Assembly: GCF_004151275.2 (NCBI RefSeq)
Contig: NZ_CP130821.1
Coordinates: 2,604,001 to 2,668,000 of the forward strand
Source: Flavobacterium dauae
GTDB lineage: Bacteria; Bacteroidota; Bacteroidia; Flavobacteriales; Flavobacteriaceae
Length of the DNA: 64,000 bases
Reading direction: 5' to 3'
The position numbers and the translations under genes were made by a program. Below the pieces are notes generated by a model. It was not told where the DNA came from, did not search any database, and was given only the letters and a program-made list of their open reading frames with translations. Positions 1-7,886 of the stretch are shown piece by piece; position 1 is the first letter of the stretch, and each line of letters opens with the position of its first letter.

Positions 1-1014
1 AGCTGATAGGTTTCTGTCTAACTGTGAACCATTCCAAACACTACGGCTCTCGTGGTCGATGAAAGTTACTCCGTAAATCCGTCCGTTGTCGTTTCTGCGA
101 ACAACCGTGTTAATACCGTGTTCGGTCAATTGTTTTCTAAATTCTATTTCGTTGCTTGTCGTGTGCATAGCCAATTCAACGGTATTCTTTAAAACTAACC
201 TTGCAGGATTGGTTTTCATTTTCTCTTTTGACTGTTCAAAATGTTTTTGCAGTTGTGCAACGCCTGCGTCTTTTCCGAATAGCGATGCCTTAAACGGATT
301 GCTTGCCTTGTCTCCTTTCTCGTCCAATGCTACATACACCAATCCGTTTACGGTCTGACCGTTCCGTTCGCCTTTGACTTCCTCTGCTGTAATGTTGAAA
401 AGTGACAATAAGGCATTGTAGCTTCCCATAGTCGGAAAGCTGTAATACTTTGGTAAATGACGGACTACCGAAGCAATTTGGCTCTTTATATCGCCACGCT
501 GATAATCAACAGGTTTGAACACTTTATTGCCCTGTTTCTGCTCCTGCTCGGTTGCTTTGTGCAGGTTGTATTTCTGTTCCAAATCCCGACAGATAGCCAT
601 TGAGCGTGGGTGGTCGTAATCATCGGGTATTTTCTTTCCGTCAATGCCTACACAGGTCGAAACAATGTGAATATGCGTTCGGTCAATGTCCGTATGTTTG
701 AAAACAATATAGGGCTGATTGCCGTACCCCATACGCTCCATATATTCCTGTGCCATTTCGGTAAACTGTTCATCGCTTACCTTGTCTTTCGGGTCAGGGT
801 TCAATGAAATATGCCGTACCGTTTTTTCCGTTTTGATGTTTGCCGACAGGTACGGCTCAAAGCACTTATTGAAATACGCTACGGAATACCTGCCGTCCAT
901 TGTATCGGGTATCTTGTTCAGCAATAGAACTGCTCCGTTTTCTGTTTCCACTTTCTGCTGATTGTACAAAATCGCTCCGTACATATTGCTTCCCTTTCCG
1001 ATTTTTGCAATCAT
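1..1014 (-). CDS. mobB: MobB-type relaxase, 5' part (runs off the window)
   Basis: An open frame of 338 codons starts at the ATG at 1014 and continues past position 1 without a stop. It begins MIAKIGKGSNMYGA, the usual opening of Bacteroidota MobB relaxases, and carries the HxH metal-binding signature in FKHTDIDRTHIHIVS. Such relaxases nick oriT and lead the strand during conjugative mobilization. The ATG lies 4 nt after the stop of MobA, so the two are translationally coupled. The C-terminal part and any MobC lie outside the window. Family assignment is by recognition of these motifs. Confidence 0.9.
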   Translation of the reverse strand, partial: MIAKIGKGSNMYGAILYNQQKVETENGAVLLLNKIPDTMDGRYSVAYFNKCFEPYLSANIKTEKTVRHISLNPDPKDKVSDEQFTEMAQEYMERMGYGNQPYIVFKHTDIDRTHIHIVSTCVGIDGKKIPDDYDHPRSMAICRDLEQKYNLHKATEQEQKQGNKVFKPVDYQRGDIKSQIASVVRHLPKYYSFPTMGSYNALLSLFNITAEEVKGERNGQTVNGLVYVALDEKGDKASNPFKASLFGKDAGVAQLQKHFEQSKEKMKTNPARLVLKNTVELAMHTTSNEIEFRKQLTEHGINTVVRRNDNGRIYGVTFIDHESRSVWNGSQLDRNLSA

Positions 1015-1018
1015 AATT

Positions 1019-1453
1019 TCACTCTTTATTCAGATACTTTGCTTCAAATTCCTGTGTCAGACGGATGATTTCTTTAGTCAGTTTTGCCAATTCAAAGGTT
1101 TCCTTTTCCAGTTTAAAGAGGTATGCGGATGCTTTTTTCTCCGAAAAATTGCGGTACAATAGCTTTACAACCTGATTGTAATTTGTTCCGATTGCCCTGA
1201 ACTGACTAAAAAATCGGGTCAGCTTTTCGTGATATTCTATGGCATCCATATCAATCTTTACGGTCTTTACCGTCTTCTGAAAGATGCAAGCCGTAATGAA
1301 ATGTGCCTTTGCGTTCATTCCCGATTGGTCAAATAGGGCAAGAAATTTGGCATTTTCTTCTGCATTCAGGTTGATGGAATATCGATGAACCGCTGGGTCA
1401 ATCTTTGGTTTTCTTCCTGATTTCTTAATCTGTTTTCTGTTTTTTTCTTCCAT
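1019..1453 (-). CDS. mobA: MobA-type mobilization accessory protein
   Basis: This 144-aa basic protein opens with a Lys/Arg-rich stretch (EEKNRKQIKKSGRKPK). It has the layout of the ribbon-helix-helix MobA/MbpA proteins that bind oriT and help the relaxase in Bacteroidota conjugative elements. It lies directly upstream of MobB, and its own upstream region holds strong hairpins, as expected for an oriT next to mobA. The function is inferred from family resemblance and from the mobA-mobB order. Confidence 0.82.
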   Translation of the reverse strand: MEEKNRKQIKKSGRKPKIDPAVHRYSINLNAEENAKFLALFDQSGMNAKAHFITACIFQKTVKTVKIDMDAIEYHEKLTRFFSQFRAIGTNYNQVVKLLYRNFSEKKASAYLFKLEKETFELAKLTKEIIRLTQEFEAKYLNKE

Positions 1454-1940
1454 AATAATCCATTTTTAATTTTACATAAACGAGCGACTTCGGAGCCGTT
1501 TCCTGCCCCCTGCAAGGGCAAGTACTCTTGAGGTGCGGAAATTTATTTCGAGGACCTCAAGAGATAACTTGCTCTGAACAGGGGTTCAGAAAAATCCGTT
1601 TTGCAAACGGATTGGAGTTAGCCGAAGAAACCCACCACTTCCATTTACAAATTTCGGGAAGACTATTTGAATAACAGCGATTTACAAACGTGACTTTGAA
1701 CGCCAAATAGTGCCACTGACTGCCACCTTTAAACGGATTGGGATTGCTTTTATTTCCTTTGTGTGGTTAGTTGGCTGATTGACTACGGAGTTAGTCACCG
1801 GGCTAAATAAATTGCCTGCAATCCGTTGGCTTTTTAGCTAACCAAACAGCTGATTGAAAATAGGTAGGTGCAATGATATATACAACGGACTGTTCAGCTA
1901 ACCATATAGCTAATTTAAGACAACATTAAAATTGAATGAT
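1454..1940. other. Divergent intergenic region of the mobilization module
   Basis: This is a 487-bp gap between divergent mobA (minus) and the DUF3408 gene (plus). The mobA-proximal half holds three hairpins (separate entry). The other half holds short imperfect direct repeats containing GCTAACCA and AGCTGATTGA/AGCTAATTTA near 1826-1860 and 1896-1920. No coding frame was recognised. In many CTnDOT-like elements a ParA-type gene precedes the DUF3408 gene; none is seen here. Confidence 0.55.
1518..1613. other. Candidate oriT: three consecutive hairpins upstream of mobA
   Basis: Hairpin 1 has GCAAGT (1518-1523) plus CTCTTGAGGT (1525-1534), pairing with ACCTCAAGAG (1554-1563) and ACTTGC (1567-1572). 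Hairpin 2 is CTGAAC/GTTCAG at 1574-1589. Hairpin 3 is AATCCGTTT/AAACGGATT at 1593-1613. They lie just upstream of the mobA start. Their number and position fit an origin of transfer recognised by MobA/MobB; the nick site cannot be seen by eye. Confidence 0.55.
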
Positions 1941-2348
1941 ATGATACACGAAGAAAACAAAAAACAGCAACCCGAAGCACAGGATTTTTCTATTGAAAAA
2001 TTCATTGGCGATGAAAAGAAACAATCTGTACAGGAACAACCGACAGAAACGCAACGGACAAGACCGTCAGCAAGCAATGCCAAAAGAACGGCTTCCAGAC
2101 CAAAGAAGCTGACCAAAGAGGATTACTGCGGACAGTTCTTTAAAATTCCGAACACTACGGCAAGCAAGGGTAAATCGGTCTATGTACGGCAGGAACACCA
2201 CGAAACGTTTAACAGGCTTACCAACATTATGGGTATCGACAAACTGACGATTTATGCGTATCTCGACAACATTATCGAGCACCATTTTCAAGAGTTCGGG
2301 GAGTTGATTAAGGAAATCTATAACGAGAAGCACAAGCCGTTATTTTGA
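1941..2348 (+). CDS. DUF3408 / TraB-like conjugation protein
   Basis: This is a 135-aa protein from the ATG at 1941; a TTG at 1932 would add three residues. The N-terminal half is polar and probably disordered. The C-terminal half (KGKSVYVRQEHHETFNRLT...DKLTIYAYLDNIIEHHF) matches the DUF3408 family, found at the TraB/TraC position of Bacteroidota conjugative transposons and probably DNA-binding. It is divergent from mobA, the standard arrangement. The tra genes that normally follow are absent, so this element probably depends on another element for the mating apparatus. Confidence 0.8.
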   Translation: MIHEENKKQQPEAQDFSIEKFIGDEKKQSVQEQPTETQRTRPSASNAKRTASRPKKLTKEDYCGQFFKIPNTTASKGKSVYVRQEHHETFNRLTNIMGIDKLTIYAYLDNIIEHHFQEFGELIKEIYNEKHKPLF

Positions 2349-2438
2349 TAGTGGTGCGATGTCAGGTGGTGGTTCGTTCCTCCCTCTTAAAATTATTTTC
2401 CAAAACAAAAAAACAGAAAAAAAGAAAGCCGTTCAATC

Positions 2439-2583
2439 AAGGCGGACAGGCTGAAAAACCAAAAGGAAACGGAATAAGTCCCGAAGGGTGGCAGGGCAAC
2501 ACAAACAACTCGGCGAAGCCTCCTTTTTGCCCTGCCATTATGCTGTAGTCTTTTGGTTGGGTGGTGCGATGGGTGTCCGCCTT
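2439..2583. repeat. Long nested inverted repeat (three stems) behind the DUF3408 gene
   Basis: Three arms nest in order: AAGGCGGACA (2439-2448) with TGTCCGCCTT (2574-2583); AACCAAAAG (2457-2465) with CTTTTGGTT (2550-2558); TGGCAGGGCAA (2489-2499) with TTGCCCTGCCA (2527-2537). All are perfect. The ORFs crossing it in several frames look like no known protein, so the structure rather than coding seems to be the signal. The rest of the gap from 2349 to 2675 shows only the terminator at 2631-2654. Confidence 0.75.
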
Positions 2584-2630
2584 ACCTTTGCTACCTTTTT
2601 GTTCTTTTTTGGTACAAGAATACAAAATAA

Positions 2631-2654
2631 AAGCCCCGTTTTTTTTCGGGGCTT
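2631..2654 (-). terminator. Terminator after the YCII gene
   Basis: AAGCCCCG (2631-2638) pairs with CGGGGCTT (2647-2654). On the minus strand the stem is followed by TTTTATTTTG. It lies 22 bp after the stop of the YCII gene. Confidence 0.75.
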
Positions 2655-2675
2655 GATTTGTTGTTTTGTTAAATG

Positions 2676-3020
2676 CTAATCTCTTTTCAAAACTTCTCTC
2701 ACTTCGATGTTTCCACCTACTTGGTCAAAAATAGGATTACCTTTTGCAATTTCTATTGCTTCATCAATGGTTTCGGATTTTACCACAACATAACCGCTAA
2801 CAAATTCATTGTTTTCAGTGTAAACTCCGTCAGTTACTTCCTTGTTGGACTTTACGTTTTTTGCACTTCCTGCAAATGGCAAAAGCGTGTTGCCTTTGTC
2901 CACTAATTTGTTTTGTGAAGCAATTCCTGCTAACCAATTCATACGTTCCTGCATTTGTTCAGGTGTTGGTCTGAAATCGGAAATGTCTTTTAATCTAAAA
3001 ATCAATACAAATTCTTTCAT
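2676..3020 (-). CDS. YCII-related (DGPF-type) protein
   Basis: This 114-aa protein begins MKEFVLIFRLKD and has the YCII/DGPF ferredoxin-like layout: an N-terminal strand, then GYVVVKSETIDEAIEIAKGNPIFDQVGGNIEVREV at the C-terminus. Family members are small alpha/beta proteins of mostly unknown function, often coded beside ECF sigma factors. Here the sigma gene lies 72 nt upstream on the same strand, which fits that association. No catalytic residue can be assigned with confidence. Confidence 0.75.
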   Translation of the reverse strand: MKEFVLIFRLKDISDFRPTPEQMQERMNWLAGIASQNKLVDKGNTLLPFAGSAKNVKSNKEVTDGVYTENNEFVSGYVVVKSETIDEAIEIAKGNPIFDQVGGNIEVREVLKRD

Positions 3021-3092
3021 TGTCTATAAAATTTAATTATTTCTTGTAAGACAATTTCAAATTGCGGAACGTGACAGAAAGTAGAGAAATCT

Positions 3093-3929
3093 TTAAATTT
3101 TCATCAATTTCTCGGGGTCAACGACAGAAAAAATACTTGTGATTTTTCCGTCTGGGTTTAGTTCAAATATCTGACAGTTTATCAAGGTTGTACCTCTGTA
3201 AAACAGTAATGCAGATTGATGATTTATTTCTTCAATTTTGATTTCAAGGTCTTTTTGATGATTTTCATAAACGTAGGTCATCAGTTTAATGGTGTTGTCA
3301 ATTCCCGAAGTCAGTTCAGCAATGACCTGTAATTTATTTCCTGCATCTGCCAAAACCTGCACTTCGTCAGACAATATTTGTTCCAACGTTTTTACATCGC
3401 CTTTACGGATTGCGGACACATATTTTTCTAAATATTTTCGGTCTTTTGCAGACGAAGTTGCGATTTCGGGTTTCCGCAATTTCAGTTTCTTTTTGGCTCT
3501 TGTGAGGATTTGTCGGGAATTTTCTACCGAAATTTCTAATATTTCAGCGATATCATCGTGTTCGTAATCAAATGCTTCTTTTAACAACAAAACTGCTCTT
3601 TCTTTGGTGTTCAATGTGTCGAGCAAAACAAGCATTGAATAATTGAGTATCTCGTCTAATTCAATTTTGCTTTCACCTTGATTGGTAACGATTGGTTCGG
3701 GCAATGTGATTTTTTGTTGCCTTTCTCTGTCGTTTTTCTTTTTTAGATTTATGGCTTGGTTGATGACCGATTTTATCAGATACGCATTTGGATTGGAAAT
3801 TGAGCAACCCTCTTTTTCATTGAATTTTATCAAGACCTCCTGAATTACGTCTTGACAATCGCCAATATTTCCCAAAATGTTGTAAGCATAAGGAAATAGT
3901 TTTTTGTTCAATGTGTTTAAATCGTCCAT
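3093..3929 (-). CDS. ECF sigma factor with SnoaL-like C-terminal domain (SigJ/ECF41-like)
   Basis: This is a 278-aa protein. Residues about 5-75 form sigma region 2 (YAYNILGNIGDCQDVIQEVLIKF). Residues about 100-155 form region 4, with the helix-turn-helix DYEHDDIAEILEISVENSRQ. Residues about 165-278 resemble the NTF2/SnoaL fold found at the C-terminus of SigJ/ECF41 sigma factors, where it modulates activity without a classical anti-sigma factor. No anti-sigma gene is adjacent. It probably directs a small regulon that may include the neighbouring YCII gene (inference). Confidence 0.82.
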   Translation of the reverse strand: MDDLNTLNKKLFPYAYNILGNIGDCQDVIQEVLIKFNEKEGCSISNPNAYLIKSVINQAINLKKKNDRERQQKITLPEPIVTNQGESKIELDEILNYSMLVLLDTLNTKERAVLLLKEAFDYEHDDIAEILEISVENSRQILTRAKKKLKLRKPEIATSSAKDRKYLEKYVSAIRKGDVKTLEQILSDEVQVLADAGNKLQVIAELTSGIDNTIKLMTYVYENHQKDLEIKIEEINHQSALLFYRGTTLINCQIFELNPDGKITSIFSVVDPEKLMKI

Positions 3930-4032
3930 TTTTTGATTTTAGAGTTAGACAATTTCAAAGGTAATAATGTGACAGGTTTTGAGAAAATCTTTCAACTGTA
4001 TTGTTTTTGCGTTTCGCTTTGCCTGAGGGAAA

Positions 4033-4063
4033 GAAAAAAGCCTTTCAACAAGTCGCTGAAAGG
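4033..4063 (-). terminator. Terminator after the RibD-like reductase gene
   Basis: CCTTTCA (4041-4047) pairs with TGAAAGG (4057-4063). On the minus strand it is followed by CTTTTTTCTTT. It lies 28 bp past the stop of the reductase gene. Confidence 0.6.
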
Positions 4064-4091
4064 AAAGAAAACATTCAATTTAGTTGAGGTT

Positions 4092-4625
4092 TTATTTTTG
4101 TCGCTTGTAATGCAGTTGTGTCAATCCAGTCTCAAACGTTTTGACTTTGATAAATTCAAGTGTTTGCTCTGGTCTGCCGTCTTTGAAAAGTCTTGTTCCG
4201 TTACCTAATAAAATGGGTACTATCGAAATGATAAACTCGTCTATTAAATCGTATTTCAATAGTTCATTTATTACTTCCGCTCCTCCGTCACAATAAATAT
4301 TTTTACCTTTTTCAGATTTCAGTCGTTTGACCAATTCCGTTAAATTCCCTGTATAAAAAGTCGTTCTACCTACTTGCGGTCTTTCCGTTCTTGTGATGAC
4401 ATAGACATCCCGTTGTCCATTGTCGTAATGAGATAAACCAACATTTTTAAGCACATAATCATAGGTTCTTCTCCCAATAATCAATGTGTCAATTGTGTCT
4501 GTAAATTCTCCATAACCATAATCTTCTCCTGCTTTTTCAACAAGTTTCAAGAAAGTAAGGTCATCAGTAGGTTTTGCAATGTAACCGTCTAAACTCATTG
4601 CAACGAAAAGTGATATTTTCCGCAT
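4092..4625 (-). CDS. Dihydrofolate-reductase-family protein (RibD C-terminal domain)
   Basis: This 177-aa protein is a single RibD-C/DHFR-like domain. It opens with MRKISLFVAMSLDGYIA, contains IIGRRTYDYVL, and has the nucleotide-binding stretch IYCDGGAEVINELLKYDLIDEFIISIVPILLGNGTRLF split over the second half. Members are NAD(P)H-dependent reductases related to riboflavin pyrimidine reductase; the substrate of these stand-alone forms is usually unknown. It is the third gene of the minus-strand cargo block on the mobilizable element. Confidence 0.88.
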   Translation of the reverse strand: MRKISLFVAMSLDGYIAKPTDDLTFLKLVEKAGEDYGYGEFTDTIDTLIIGRRTYDYVLKNVGLSHYDNGQRDVYVITRTERPQVGRTTFYTGNLTELVKRLKSEKGKNIYCDGGAEVINELLKYDLIDEFIISIVPILLGNGTRLFKDGRPEQTLEFIKVKTFETGLTQLHYKRQK

Positions 4626-4697
4626 TTTTATAAAAATTAATGTTTCTACAAAGTTAGCTTTGTACAGCAGGTTGTACTTTGGAAAAATGCGACAATT

Positions 4698-5432
4698 TTA
4701 AAGTTGTGATGGCGAAAGTCCCGTATTTCGTTTGATTTCATTGGTAAGATGCGAATGGTCATAGTAGCCACATTCAAAAGCAACATCTAAAAAACTTCGA
4801 TTTTCATCTAATTTTTTGATAATGGACAAAGCATTTTGAAAGCGAATAATATTTGAATATTCTTTTGGAGATAGTCCAATGAACCGTTTGAAATTTCGCT
4901 CTAACTGTCTTACGGTCGTGAAATTTCGTTTTGACAGCTCGTGAATGCTGATCTGTCCATTTGTAGAATGAATATCATTAATAACCGATTGCAATGGAAT
5001 ATGTTTTGCTTTTATTCTGTCGGAAAAAAACTGGTTAAGATAATCAAAAGGGTTGTTAAAGATTTTATCGACATTGAATGAATTAGATTTTTCAAACTCG
5101 ATTGTATCGTCTGTCAATTCATTTTGTGAGGCATAGCTATAGAAATTTGCAAAAGTTGCAGGTTTTAGACATACTCCCAATAAATGAGTATCATTGTCGA
5201 TAAAGCTGTCTTTAAATGAAGTCATCGCACCCACCACATACGTTTTTCCAAACTCCAAAGAAAATGAACCGTTGTCTGTCAAACAAGTATTTCCTAAATT
5301 CATCAATACACCTGCACAACCGTCTGGAAAAACCCGTTCCCACTGTCTTTCAAGTTTATTTCCTTTCAGTTCCCAATAAAAATGTATAAAGGGCTTTAAG
5401 CCTTTGTAAGGTTTTATTATTTTGTATTCCAT
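4698..5432 (-). CDS. AraC-family transcriptional regulator
   Basis: This is a 244-aa protein from the ATG at 5432 (MEYKIIKPYKGL). An upstream ATG at 5693 would add 87 residues of non-protein-like sequence and was rejected. The N-terminal part (FIHFYWELKG...FPDGCAGVLMNLG) is the sensor domain typical of Bacteroidota AraC proteins. The C-terminal ~100 residues carry two helix-turn-helix motifs (ISIHELSKRNFTTVRQLERNFKRFIGLSPKEY, then FLDVAFECGYYDHSHLTNEIKRNTGLSPSQ split over this tail). It probably regulates the adjacent cargo; the target is not visible. Confidence 0.88.
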   Translation of the reverse strand: MEYKIIKPYKGLKPFIHFYWELKGNKLERQWERVFPDGCAGVLMNLGNTCLTDNGSFSLEFGKTYVVGAMTSFKDSFIDNDTHLLGVCLKPATFANFYSYASQNELTDDTIEFEKSNSFNVDKIFNNPFDYLNQFFSDRIKAKHIPLQSVINDIHSTNGQISIHELSKRNFTTVRQLERNFKRFIGLSPKEYSNIIRFQNALSIIKKLDENRSFLDVAFECGYYDHSHLTNEIKRNTGLSPSQL

Positions 5433-5796
5433 TTTATGCTTGGGTGTCGTTCTACAATCCATAACCGCCAACTTGTTTATAGACACAACAAAATTACACA
5501 AATATTTCAAGCATTGTTTTTTCGTTTTCGTGAGGGATAGAAGCGGAAAGCCCACAGCGAAGTGCAACGGAGCGATGACTTGTAGCGGATATCCCGACCC
5601 GCTTGCATTTTTTGCGTTGGGCTTCGACTGGCTCAGCCTGACAGTGCGTTGGCAAAAAAGCAAAGGGACACGCTCAAAATATACTAATCCCAAACCGAGT
5701 ATTTAGCCTCTGAACGCCAAATGCGACCTCTGACTGCAACATTGAAAGTCCGACTTGCTTACCCGACTAATTTAGCTGGGACAAAAAAGTTAGGCG
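5433..5796. other. Intergenic region between cargo block and recombinase module
   Basis: This 364-bp gap has no recognised gene. It contains GTGAGGGATAGAAGCGGAAA (near 5530) and a later GGGCTTCGACTGGCTCAGCC (near 5620), short motifs that look like scattered Bacteroidota intergenic repeats. At about 5710-5750 it echoes the sequence near 1690-1730: both have TGAACGCCAAAT, then CTGACTGC within 20 bp. Confidence 0.45.
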
Positions 5797-5958
5797 ATGC
5801 AGGAGAGAAAAGAAATAGATAAAATACCTATCGAAGAAGCAATGGTACTTCTCCGTGAGGTCGGTATTGATGTGGAACAGGAAAAAGCCGAACTGATTAT
5901 GGAGTTTCTGTACAACCTCACAATGATAATTATCCGTGAATGCTTTGATACCGAATGA
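5797..5958 (+). CDS. Small 53-aa conserved element protein
   Basis: An ATG at 5797 opens a 53-codon frame beginning MQERKEIDKIPIEEAMVLL. The sequence is helical and amphipathic (KAELIMEFLYNLTMIIIRE). Short proteins of this shape occur just upstream of recombinases in Bacteroidota mobile elements and are sometimes mislabelled as PTS components. It lies 59 bp upstream of the recombinase on the same strand, so a shared transcript or a role in excision control is possible but unproven. Confidence 0.6.
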   Translation: MQERKEIDKIPIEEAMVLLREVGIDVEQEKAELIMEFLYNLTMIIIRECFDTE

Positions 5959-6017
5959 TTTATTTCGTACTTTAGCTAATCCCACAAAACATTAATACCC
6001 ACTCAAAAAGATTAGCT

Positions 6018-7523
6018 ATGAAAAGAGCCGATTTATATATACGAGTTTCCACGGACGAACAGGCAGACAAGGGATATTCACAGCGTGACCAAGAGGAACG
6101 TCTGAAAAGGTACTGTGCGACCAATAAGATTGCTGTTGGACAGGTTATCTACGAAGACCAATCCGCCAAAACCTTTAACCGACCCGAATGGACAAGATTA
6201 TTGAACAGTCTTAAAAAGAGAAGTTCAAAGACTGACCTTGTTCTTTTTACCAAATGGGATAGGTTTAGCCGTAATGCAGGTGATGCCTATCAGATGATTA
6301 GCACACTTAACAAACTTGGCATAGAACCACAAGCGGTAGAACAGCCTTTAGACCTTTCCATTCCCGAAAACAAGATGATGCTTGCGATATATCTGTCCGC
6401 TCCCGAAGTGGAAAATGACCGCAGGGCATTGAATACGTTTTACGGTATGCGTAGGGCAAGGAAAGAAGGGCGTTTAATGGGTAGAGCACCTTTTGGATAT
6501 ATCAACAGAAGCAAAGAGGACGGACGAAAATACATTGCCCCAAAAGAACCTGAAGCATCAGCTATGCGTTGGGCTTTCAACGAAATAGCAAAAGGCGTGT
6601 TTGCCTGTGACCAAGTACGGCAAAAAATGAACAAATTACACAAGACAACGATAAGTCGAAGTGCTTTTCACGTAGCCGTACGCAATCCGCTATACTACGG
6701 TAAGATATTCATTGCCAAATTCAAGGACGAAGAAGCACATCTGGTACAAGGTCAGCACGAACCGCTTATATCCAAAGAACTTTTTGACAGGGTGCAACTG
6801 ATATTGGACGGAAATAAAAGGGTAGAACGTCCTAATACCAAAATACTTTCAGATGAGAACCTGCCCCTCCGTGGTTTCTTAGTATGTCCCAAATGTGGTC
6901 GCAACCTAACAGGTAGTGCTTCCAAAGGAAGAACAAATCGCTATTATTACTATCATTGCGTTTCCTCTTGTGGTTTCCGTCAAAAAGCCGAATTAGCCAA
7001 CGATATTTTTGAAAAGTGTATGCGTCAGTTTGCATTAAACGGTACTGCTCAAATAGTGAAAAGACTGTTGTTAGATAACTACAAAAAATTCGTGAATAAT
7101 CCATTTGACGAAAAGAAACAGATTTCACAGGAAATAGACAAACTGAATGCAAGGTTATCAGTAGCACGCAACAAACTGCTATCTGAAATTATTGATGATG
7201 AGGAATACCTTGAAATTAAAGATGAGTGCAAGACACGAATTGAGAGTTTGGAAGAACAGTTGAGCAAGGACGGTTCTGATGCCAAGAAAATCAATATAGA
7301 TAAATCTTTGGACAGGGCTTTAAAGTATATAGAAAACATTCCTAAAATGTACTGCGAGGGCGAAATCAATACAAGGAGAAGTATAATTGGTTCGATATTC
7401 CCCGAAAAATTGGAGTTTGACGGAAAAACGTATCGAACCACCCGAATGAACGTAATTGCAAACTATATCGGATCAAGCTCAAAACCTGGGGGAAGATTAA
7501 TAAAAAAAACAGATATTTGCTAA
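6018..7523 (+). CDS. Large serine recombinase, 3' end interrupted by an IS
   Basis: The present frame is 501 aa. Residues 1-150 are the resolvase domain, with catalytic Ser11 in YIRVSTDEQ and DRFSRN at 81-86. Residues about 155-270 are the recombinase domain. A zinc ribbon has Cys290, Cys293, Cys314 and Cys318. A coiled coil spans about 350-420. Residues 485-501 are encoded by the inverted repeat of the inserted ISL3 element; the native gene continues at 8894 and had 521 codons. Large serine recombinases catalyse integration and excision of mobile elements. Loss of the native tail (37 residues) may have weakened this one, but all catalytic and zinc residues remain. Confidence 0.93.
   Translation: MKRADLYIRVSTDEQADKGYSQRDQEERLKRYCATNKIAVGQVIYEDQSAKTFNRPEWTRLLNSLKKRSSKTDLVLFTKWDRFSRNAGDAYQMISTLNKLGIEPQAVEQPLDLSIPENKMMLAIYLSAPEVENDRRALNTFYGMRRARKEGRLMGRAPFGYINRSKEDGRKYIAPKEPEASAMRWAFNEIAKGVFACDQVRQKMNKLHKTTISRSAFHVAVRNPLYYGKIFIAKFKDEEAHLVQGQHEPLISKELFDRVQLILDGNKRVERPNTKILSDENLPLRGFLVCPKCGRNLTGSASKGRTNRYYYYHCVSSCGFRQKAELANDIFEKCMRQFALNGTAQIVKRLLLDNYKKFVNNPFDEKKQISQEIDKLNARLSVARNKLLSEIIDDEEYLEIKDECKTRIESLEEQLSKDGSDAKKINIDKSLDRALKYIENIPKMYCEGEINTRRSIIGSIFPEKLEFDGKTYRTTRMNVIANYIGSSSKPGGRLIKKTDIC
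7462..7469. repeat. Left target-site duplication of the ISL3 element
   Basis: ACTATATC directly abuts the left IS end and recurs at 8886-8893 at the right end. Eight base pairs is the usual ISL3 duplication length. Confidence 0.93.
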
Positions 7524-7535
7524 AAACAATTAAGC

Positions 7536-7886
7536 TTGGAAGCATATCTAGAATTATTAAAACTTATTTTACCTACCTTTTTGGTTGATCATTTTGATTT
7601 GAACTCTTTTAAAAATTCAGAAGAAAACCTACATCTATATTTTGAAGAAAAATTAAGCCCTCCAAAAGAGTTTAACTCTGAAGATTTAGTATCTAAAGGT
7701 TTTTTGGATGAAATTACCATTCAAGACTTTCCTCTTAGAGGCAAGCTTGTTTATTTACACATTAAACGCCGTCGTTGGACAAACAAAAACACCGGCGAAA
7801 TAGTTAAAAGAAATTGGCAGTTAGTAGCTAAAGGAACCCGTATGACGCAAGAATTTGCGGCTTTTTTAAAAGAAATTAATAGATAA
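7536..7886 (+). CDS. ISL3-family transposase, N-terminal ORF
   Basis: This is a 116-aa protein with a TTG start, beginning MEAYLELLKLILPTFLVDHFDL. It is the N-terminal partner ORF of the Bacteroidota ISL3 group often annotated as ISAon1-type, containing a conserved basic stretch (LHIKRRRWTNKNTGEIVKRN) probably involved in end binding. It ends 17 bp inside the upstream extension of the transposase frame, so the two ORFs overlap in different frames. Confidence 0.82.
   Translation: MEAYLELLKLILPTFLVDHFDLNSFKNSEENLHLYFEEKLSPPKEFNSEDLVSKGFLDEITIQDFPLRGKLVYLHIKRRRWTNKNTGEIVKRNWQLVAKGTRMTQEFAAFLKEINR

Noticed and set aside
2345..2679. Several ORFs of 60-70 codons on both strands after the DUF3408 gene
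   Set aside because: They lie across a nested inverted repeat, have no recognisable domain, and open in all frames as palindromic GC-richer DNA tends to do.
5433..5693. 87-residue N-terminal extension of the AraC regulator
   Set aside because: The residues are low in protein-like character and contain an intergenic repeat; the conserved domain starts at MEYKI (5432).
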